A stretch of DNA of 48,015 bases from an uncultured Pelagibacteraceae bacterium (GTDB lineage: Bacteria; Pseudomonadota; Alphaproteobacteria; Pelagibacterales; Pelagibacteraceae). Position 1 is the stretch's first letter. The number at the start of each line of letters is the position of its first letter. Under the pieces are notes generated by a model. That model saw only the letters and a list, made by a program, of their open reading frames with translations. It was not told the origin of the DNA and searched no databases. The stretch spans positions 1-48,015 of the forward strand of contig CACKFS010000006.1 in NCBI GenBank assembly GCA_902599575.1. Reading direction: 5' to 3'. The translations under genes were made by a program, and so were the position numbers. This document shows, one piece after another, positions 42,125 to 48,015 of the stretch.

Positions 42125-43744
42125 TTACATATTCCCGTATCTTGGACCACCACTTCCTTCGGGTGTTACCCAGGTAATATTTTGGGAAGGTTCTTTTATA
42201 TCACATGTCTTGCAATGGATACAATTCTGAGCATTTATTACAAATTTAGGTGATCCATTTTCATTTTGAACTTCGTAAACACCTGCTGGACAATATCTTT
42301 GTGCAGGTTCATCATATTTTTCCAAAGTATATTTTATTGGTAACTCTTTATCTTTTAGCCGGAGATGGACTGGCTGATTGTCCTCGTGATTTGTTCCAGT
42401 TAAATATACAGAGCTAGTTTTGTCAAAAGTTAAGATGTTATCTGGTTTTGGGTACTCTATAACTGGCATTTTATTTGCTGGTTTTAAAGTTTCATGATCT
42501 GCATGCTTATGTTTCAATGTGAATGGTAGCTTTCCTCTAAATAATATTTGATCAATTCCGGTAAAAATAATGCCTAAGATTAAACCCCAACTAAAGCTAG
42601 GTTTAACATTTCTTGCAGCATGTAATTCTTCATAAGCCCAGCTTTTTTTGAATTTTTCCTCATAAATTGATAAATCTTTTTTATCTTTTAGATGCTCAAC
42701 TATTGTCTCTGCTGCTATTAAACCGCTTTTCATTGCGGTGTGCGAACCTTTTATTTTAGGCATATTTAAAGTACCAGCATCACATCCAATTAATAAAGCG
42801 CCAGGCATATACATTTTGGGTAAACTTTGGATACCCCCTTCAATTAAAGCTCTTGCACCGTATGAAATTCTTTTACCTCCATTAAGCATTTTTGAAATTG
42901 CAGGATGTGTTTTAAATCTTTGAAATTCATCAAATGGAGATAGATGAGGATTTTGATAATCTAAACCGATTACATATCCTAAATAAACTTCTTTGTTCTC
43001 AGCATGATAAACAAAACTTCCACCGTATGTATTATTGTCTAATGGCCAACCAGCGGTGTGCATAACTAATCCTTCTTCATGATTTTTTTCATCTACTTTC
43101 CAAATTTCTTTAAAACCGATACCATACTGCTGTGGATTTTTTCCTTTGCTCAAATCAAATTTTTTAATTAAATTTTTTCCTAAGTGTCCTCTACAGCCTT
43201 CGGCAAATACAGTTACTTTTGCATGAAGCTCCATTCCAGGCTCGTAACTATCTTTTTTTTCTCCGTTTTTATCTAAACCCATGTCTTGAGTGACAACACC
43301 TTTTACAGATCCATCCTCATGATACAAGATATCGGATGCTGGAAAGCCCGGGAATATTTCTACACCTAATGCCTCTGCTTGTTCAGCCAACCATCTACAC
43401 AAATTTGCAAGACTTATAATGTAATTTTTATGATTTTGTTGAACTTTTGGTAGCAGCCATGTTGGCCAACTAATTGATTTTGTTTTTCCAAGAAATAAAA
43501 ATTTTTCTTTTGTAACTTTAGTTTTAATTGGTGAGTTTAATTTTTTCCAGTTTGGTATTAACTCATCCAAAGCTCTCGTTTCAAAAACATTTCCTGATAA
43601 AATATGTGAACCAATTTCTGCTCCCTTTTCTAAAACACAGACATTGATTTCAGAATTTAATTGTTTCAGTTTTATTGCTGTTGCTAATCCTGATGGTCCT
43701 CCACCAACAATAACAACATCATATTCCATAACTTCTCTAGTCAT
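42125..43744 (-). CDS. Electron-transfer flavoprotein:ubiquinone oxidoreductase
   Basis: Membrane-associated FAD/[4Fe-4S] enzyme that passes electrons from ETF to ubiquinone, 539 residues. The FAD motif GGGPSGLATAIKL is at the start; VLEKGAEIGSHILSG is typical of ETF-QO. The C-terminal ferredoxin-like domain has YCPAGVYE and NCIHCKTCDIKEPSQN for the cluster. It follows etfA by three bases and ends beside the DUF2237 gene. Together with EtfAB it carries electrons from the dehydrogenase encoded at 45450-47884. Confidence 0.94.
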   Translation of the reverse strand: MTREVMEYDVVIVGGGPSGLATAIKLKQLNSEINVCVLEKGAEIGSHILSGNVFETRALDELIPNWKKLNSPIKTKVTKEKFLFLGKTKSISWPTWLLPKVQQNHKNYIISLANLCRWLAEQAEALGVEIFPGFPASDILYHEDGSVKGVVTQDMGLDKNGEKKDSYEPGMELHAKVTVFAEGCRGHLGKNLIKKFDLSKGKNPQQYGIGFKEIWKVDEKNHEEGLVMHTAGWPLDNNTYGGSFVYHAENKEVYLGYVIGLDYQNPHLSPFDEFQRFKTHPAISKMLNGGKRISYGARALIEGGIQSLPKMYMPGALLIGCDAGTLNMPKIKGSHTAMKSGLIAAETIVEHLKDKKDLSIYEEKFKKSWAYEELHAARNVKPSFSWGLILGIIFTGIDQILFRGKLPFTLKHKHADHETLKPANKMPVIEYPKPDNILTFDKTSSVYLTGTNHEDNQPVHLRLKDKELPIKYTLEKYDEPAQRYCPAGVYEVQNENGSPKFVINAQNCIHCKTCDIKEPSQNITWVTPEGSGGPRYGNM

Positions 43745-43747
43745 GAA

Positions 43748-44701
43748 TTACTTTTGAATACTATTGAGTTTATTTAATTCTTCTAAAAATTGAGGTAATG
43801 CTTCAAACAAGTCTGCTTCTAGCCCATAATCTGCAACACTAAAAATTGGAGCTTCTCCATCTTTGTTGATTGCAACGATTACTTTACTCTCTTTCATTCC
43901 AGCTAAGTGTTGGATCGCTCCAGATATTCCAACCGCAATGTACAAATCGGGCACAACAACTTTACCAGTTTGGCCAACTTGATGATCGTTAGTGATATAA
44001 CCTGCATCGACAGCTGCTCTTGAAGCTCCTATCGCTGCGTTAAGTTTATCTGCGATAGCAGAAATCAATTTAAAGTTATCTGAATTTTGCATTCCTCTTC
44101 CACCAGAAATAACAACTCTTGCAGTACCTAACTCTGGTCTATCAGATTTTATTTCTTCTCTCTTTACAAATTTTGAACTCTCAAACTTATCTCCTGGCTC
44201 AGATTTAACTATTTCTGCTGATCCTCCGGTTGAAGGTGCTGGATCAAAAGATGTTGGTCTAATAGTTACACATTTTTTCTTATCATTGCTTTTAACAGTT
44301 GCGAATGCATTACCTGCATAAATTGGTCTTAAAAAAGTGTCTTCAGAAATAACATTTACTATATCGCTAACTTGTGACGTATCTAGTAATGCTGCCACCC
44401 TGGGCATTAAATTTTTTCCAAACGTATTTGCTGAACAAACAATGTGTGAATAATTATCTACATGCTTTAAAATCGTAGATGTGTAATTTTCAGCAGTAAA
44501 ATTATCAAATATTTCATTATCAACATGGATCACTTTTTTGACTAATGGTATTTCGCTTGCAGCTTTTGCAACGCTATCTGATTTGTTTCCAAGAACTAAA
44601 ACATGTAAATCTTCATTTATTTTTGATGCTGCTGTAGCTGCATTAAAAGTAAATGGTCTAAGATCTGAGTTATTATGTTCCGCTATTAATAAAACTGACA
44701 T
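43748..44701 (-). CDS. etfA: Electron-transfer flavoprotein, alpha subunit
   Basis: 317 residues. The N-terminal domain is followed by the FAD-binding C-terminal domain with [36 protein letters not shown] and [19 protein letters not shown] blocks (here [15 protein letters not shown]). The C-terminus keeps [18 protein letters not shown]. The start shares one base with the etfB stop. It pairs with etfB to accept electrons from flavoprotein dehydrogenases. Confidence 0.95.
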   Translation of the reverse strand: MSVLLIAEHNNSDLRPFTFNAATAASKINEDLHVLVLGNKSDSVAKAASEIPLVKKVIHVDNEIFDNFTAENYTSTILKHVDNYSHIVCSANTFGKNLMPRVAALLDTSQVSDIVNVISEDTFLRPIYAGNAFATVKSNDKKKCVTIRPTSFDPAPSTGGSAEIVKSEPGDKFESSKFVKREEIKSDRPELGTARVVISGGRGMQNSDNFKLISAIADKLNAAIGASRAAVDAGYITNDHQVGQTGKVVVPDLYIAVGISGAIQHLAGMKESKVIVAINKDGEAPIFSVADYGLEADLFEALPQFLEELNKLNSIQK

Positions 44702-45450
44702 TATATTACTTTAGCCTCATTTTTTAATTTTTGAACCAATTCTGATACACTTGCGACTTTTATACCAGCTTTTCTTTTTGGCGGTTCTTCTACTTTAATT
44801 TGCTCGATTCTCGCTTTAGTATCAACCCCTAAATCAGATGCATTTAACTGTTCTAAAGGTTTTTTCTTTGCTTTCATAATATTTGGTAAAGATGCGTATC
44901 TTGGTTCATTAAGTCTTAGATCACAGGTCACAATCGCAGGTATATTTACTTCGATTGTTTCTAAACCTTCATCAATTTCTCGAGTGACTTCTAAAGATTT
45001 TTCTTTAACGTCAATTTTTGAGGCAAAAGTTGCTTGTGGCCAATTTAATATTGCAGCTAACATTTGACCTGTTTGATTGCAATCATCATCAATTGCTTGT
45101 TTGCCCATAAAAACTAAATCTGGATTTTCTTTTTCAACTATCTTTTTTAATATTTTAGAAACAGCTAGTGGTTCAACTATTCCATCAACTTTGACATGAA
45201 TACCTCTGTCCGCTCCTACAGCAAGAGCTTTTCTTACTGTTTCTTGAGCTTTATCATCTCCTATTGTAATTGCTATAACCTCTTTAGCTTTACCTGATTC
45301 TTTTATTTTTACCGCTTCTTCGATTGCATTATCGTCTGGTGGATTGGTTGACATCTTTACATTGTCAGTTACAACACCAGTTCCATCATCCTTTACTCTA
45401 ACTTGGACGTTGTAATCAATTACTCTTTTTACAGCCACTAATATTTTCAT
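44701..45450 (-). CDS. etfB: Electron-transfer flavoprotein, beta subunit
   Basis: 249 residues. [20 protein letters not shown] opens, followed by [16 protein letters not shown]. The AMP-binding region includes [20 protein letters not shown] and the recognition loop [20 protein letters not shown], through which ETF docks on dehydrogenases. The start shares one base with the stop of the FAD/GcvT dehydrogenase. The three genes are plainly one unit. Confidence 0.95.
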   Translation of the reverse strand: MKILVAVKRVIDYNVQVRVKDDGTGVVTDNVKMSTNPPDDNAIEEAVKIKESGKAKEVIAITIGDDKAQETVRKALAVGADRGIHVKVDGIVEPLAVSKILKKIVEKENPDLVFMGKQAIDDDCNQTGQMLAAILNWPQATFASKIDVKEKSLEVTREIDEGLETIEVNIPAIVTCDLRLNEPRYASLPNIMKAKKKPLEQLNASDLGVDTKARIEQIKVEEPPKRKAGIKVASVSELVQKLKNEAKVI

Positions 45451-47884
45451 TATGCTCTCAATAACTTATTTTCTGGATCATAAGGACTTTCATCCAGAAT
45501 GGTTGCATCATATTTCTCACCTAAAATTTCAACTTTTAATTTCTGTCCTACATTACCAAGCTCTGGTTTAACCATGCCTAGTGCAATTGATTTACCTAAT
45601 CTAAAACCGTAATCACCACCTGTTGCTCTTCCAATAACACTTCCATTTTCGTAAATAGGATTGTTTCCAAGAACATCTGCATCTTTTGGATTATGAATTT
45701 CTAATGTAACTAATTTATTATTAAATCCCTTTTCTCTCCACTTGTTTAAAGCTTCTAAACCTATAAAGCTTCCTTTATTTGGGTGGATAAATCTATCTAA
45801 ACCACTTTCATATGGTGAGTATTCGATGGATAATTCTGTACCAACCAGTTTGTATGATTTTTCAACTCTTAAACTATTCATAGCTCTAATACCAAAAGGT
45901 TTAATTCCTAAATCTTTTCCTGCTTCCATTAATTTATCGAAAATGTGATTTTGATATTCAATTGGATGATGAAGTTCCCATCCAAGCTCTCCTACAAAAT
46001 TTACTCTCATTGCATTAACAGGTGCATAACCTACATCAACCATTTTAGAGCTTAACCATTTAAAGTTTTCATTTGAAAAATCATCTTTTGAAACTTTTTG
46101 CATTAGATCTCTAGCTTTTGGTCCTGCAACAACAAGAACACCATTGCTATTTGTTAAATTTTCAAATTGAACAGATCCATCATTTGGCATCCATTTTAAA
46201 ATCCAATCATGGTCTAATCTTTGAAAAGCACCTGCAGAAACAAGATAAAAACTCGTCTCAGATTCTCTCATGATTGTAAACTCTGAGTGAACTCCCCCTT
46301 TTGTATTCAGTGCGTGGCAAAGATTAATTCTTCCAATTTTTTTTTGGTAATTTATTTGCTACGAGCTTATCTAAAAAAGCTTCAGCACCAGGTCCTTTTA
46401 TCCTACATTTTGCAAAAGCCGTCATATCTAACAGACCAACATTTTCTCTAACATTCTTACACTCTTTTTCTATAGCGCTGAACCATTTAGATCTTCTAAA
46501 TGACCAATCGTCTTTTTGTTCCATTCCATCTGTTGCAAAGAAGTTAGGTCTTTCCCATCCAAATTTTTGACCAAACACTGCACCTAAATTTTTCATTCTA
46601 TCGTAACACGGAGCTGTTCTTAGAGGTCTAGCTGCGGGTCTTTCCTCATCTGGGAAATGATTTATAAATACGTGGCTATAAGCTTCTTCATTCTTTTTAA
46701 TCAAATATGATTTAGAGCAATAGTCACCGTATCTTCTTGGTTCAACACCAAGCATATCAATTGTAGGTTCTCCATCAACAATCCACTCTGCTAACTGCCA
46801 ACCTGCACCTCCAGCTGCAGTTATTCCAAAACTATGTCCTTCATTAATCCAAAAATTTTTTAATCCCCAAGCTGGTCCAACAATTGGGTTTCCATCTGGC
46901 GTATAACAAATTGCACCATTGTAAACTTTCTTAACTCCAACTTCACCAAAAGCTGGTACTCTATGTATCGCACCCTCTATATGAGGTGCTAGTCTATCTA
47001 AATCTTCTTGAAACAATTCATACTCAGACTCTTTAGATGGTCCATTAACATAACATGCAGGAGCTCCATCTTCATATGGACCTAAAATTAATCCTCCTGC
47101 TTCTTCTCTCATATACCATCTGCTATCACTATCTCTTAAAACTCCCATTTCAGGTAAACCTTCTTTTTTTCTTTTTTGAATTTCTGGATGAGGTTCTGTA
47201 ACAATGTATTGATGCTCAACTGGTATAACAGGAATATCTAATCCTACCATTTTACCAGTTTGTCTTGCAAAATTTCCTGAACAAGAAATTACATGTTCAC
47301 ACTCTATTGATCCTTTATCTGTTTCAACAACCCAACCGTTTTTAGTTTGTTTAATTCCTACAACTGTTGTGTTTCTATAAATTTCTGCACCTTTATTTCT
47401 TGCTCCTGTAGCCAAAGCTTGCGTTAAATCTGCTGGTTGAATGTAACCATCCTCAGGATGTTGAATAGCGCCAACTAAATCAGATGTATTACATAGTGGC
47501 CAAATTTCTTTTACTTGATCTGGAGTTAAAAATTTTACATCGACACCAATTGTTTGTGCAACACCTGCATACTGAAAATATTCATCCATTCTGTCTTTAT
47601 TGTTTGCTAGTCTAATATTGGATACTCTACTGAAGCCTACATTTTTTCCTGTCTCTTCTTCTAACTTACCATACAAGTTAACTGCGTATTTATGTAATTG
47701 ACCAACCGAATAGCTCATGTTGAATAGAGGTAATAATCCAGCTGCATGCCAAGTGGATCCAGAAGTTAGTTCTTTTCTTTCAACTAGAACAACATCCGAC
47801 CAACCTTTTTTTTGCTAAATGATATAGTGCGCTAACTCCTACTACGCCACCACCAACAACAACTACTTTAGATTTAGATTTCAC
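45450..47884 (-). pseudogene. FAD/GcvT dimethylglycine or sarcosine dehydrogenase, two frameshifts
   Basis: Two-domain enzyme that demethylates dimethylglycine or sarcosine, with folate accepting the one-carbon unit; 810 residues once repaired. The N-terminal DAO domain begins VKSKSKVVVVGGGVVGVSAL and has GSTWHAAG with H46, the His that may hold FAD covalently. The C-terminal GcvT half starts near GRINLCHALNTKGG. Frameshifts are one extra base in T8 at 47806-47813 and one in T9 at 46337-46345; after removal the frame is open throughout. The start is a GTG at 47884. It is followed by etfB-etfA-ETF-QO. Confidence 0.88.
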
Positions 47885-47931
47885 AATATGGTTTTACTAA
47901 ATTTTAATAATTTACGAAACATAATTTTTTT

Positions 47932-48015
47932 CTAATCATCCTCAAAGTCTCGCCAGTCTTTTATATACATAAGGTAACCTGCCACAGTAACACTGATAGC
48001 ACCTACAATCATTCC
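47932..48015 (-). CDS. C-terminal end of a membrane protein, partial
   Basis: Only the last 27 residues are inside the window: a hydrophobic helix (MIVGAISVTVAGYLMYI) and a short charged tail, KDWRDFEDD. The stop is at 47932. It lies upstream of the dehydrogenase gene on the same strand, with 47 AT-rich bases between. The family cannot be judged from this fragment. Confidence 0.55.
   Translation of the reverse strand, partial: GMIVGAISVTVAGYLMYIKDWRDFEDD

Noticed and set aside
1..48015. CRISPR arrays, insertion sequences, prophage genes, tRNA or rRNA genes
   Set aside because: No regularly spaced repeats, transposase motifs, phage proteins or cloverleaf-like segments were seen in any gap.

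Overview
The window is AT-rich, gene-dense DNA with one- to four-base overlaps between consecutive genes, very short spacers, poly-lysine/asparagine-rich proteins and no rRNA, tRNA, insertion sequence or CRISPR. Gene content (AprA/B/M, Xsc, a riboswitch-controlled ThiV-type symporter, Amt, isocitrate lyase, ETF-linked dimethylglycine/sarcosine dehydrogenase, a TRAP keto-acid-type transporter) points to an alphaproteobacterium of the SAR11/Pelagibacterales type. This assignment is from recognition of gene content and style; no search was run.

Layout. 1-1310 (minus): TRAP transporter binding protein followed by the start of its small permease, separated by a strong hairpin. 1441-5975 (plus): five overlapping genes (GMC oxidoreductase, TerC-family protein, SDR, M23 peptidase, FAH-superfamily hydratase). 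5989-14164: an organosulfonate/sulfite block. Xsc (minus) and SuyAB (plus) diverge from a shared 80-base control region, and a second minus operon carries aprM-aprB-aprA, two small unknown genes and a TauE-type exporter. Together these would release sulfite from sulfoacetaldehyde and sulfolactate and then oxidise or export it. 14259-19506 (minus): metC-like gene, MFS transporter, pabB-pabA-pabC (folate) and a HIT protein. 19582-26387 holds a tiny very basic peptide gene, a Frag1-like membrane protein, mnmA, a DUF3553/CysQ-like/small membrane protein trio, recX, an ABA4-like protein, an HCCA-isomerase-like protein, a rhodanese, a glycosyltransferase, cutA and bcp.

26448-32256 (minus): ammonium transporter, HU, RseP, a thiamine-precursor-type symporter (thiV) behind a TPP riboswitch, and isocitrate lyase. 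Isocitrate lyase diverges from an ScfR/RamB-type regulator across an array of TTTACAAA repeats. 34004-37949 (minus): an iron(III) ABC transporter behind Fur-like boxes, with a small cysteine-motif protein gene inside the operon. 38070-40591 (minus): lysR and acuI (both frameshifted) and folE. 40669-42123 (plus): hisI, a 2OG-Fe(II) oxygenase and a DUF2237 protein. 42125-47884 (minus): ETF-QO, etfA, etfB and a frameshifted FAD/GcvT dehydrogenase. This last block is one electron-transfer pathway from N-methylated glycines to the quinone pool.

Four single-base frameshifts break three otherwise complete genes. All four are one extra base in an A/T homopolymer, which looks more like sequencing or assembly error than gene decay. 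Eight genes or small ORFs shorter than about 60 codons were found by reading the gaps directly (10454-10603, 19582-19665, 21525-21704, 22469-22618, 32295-32459, 36752-36922, and the two partial genes at the window edges).
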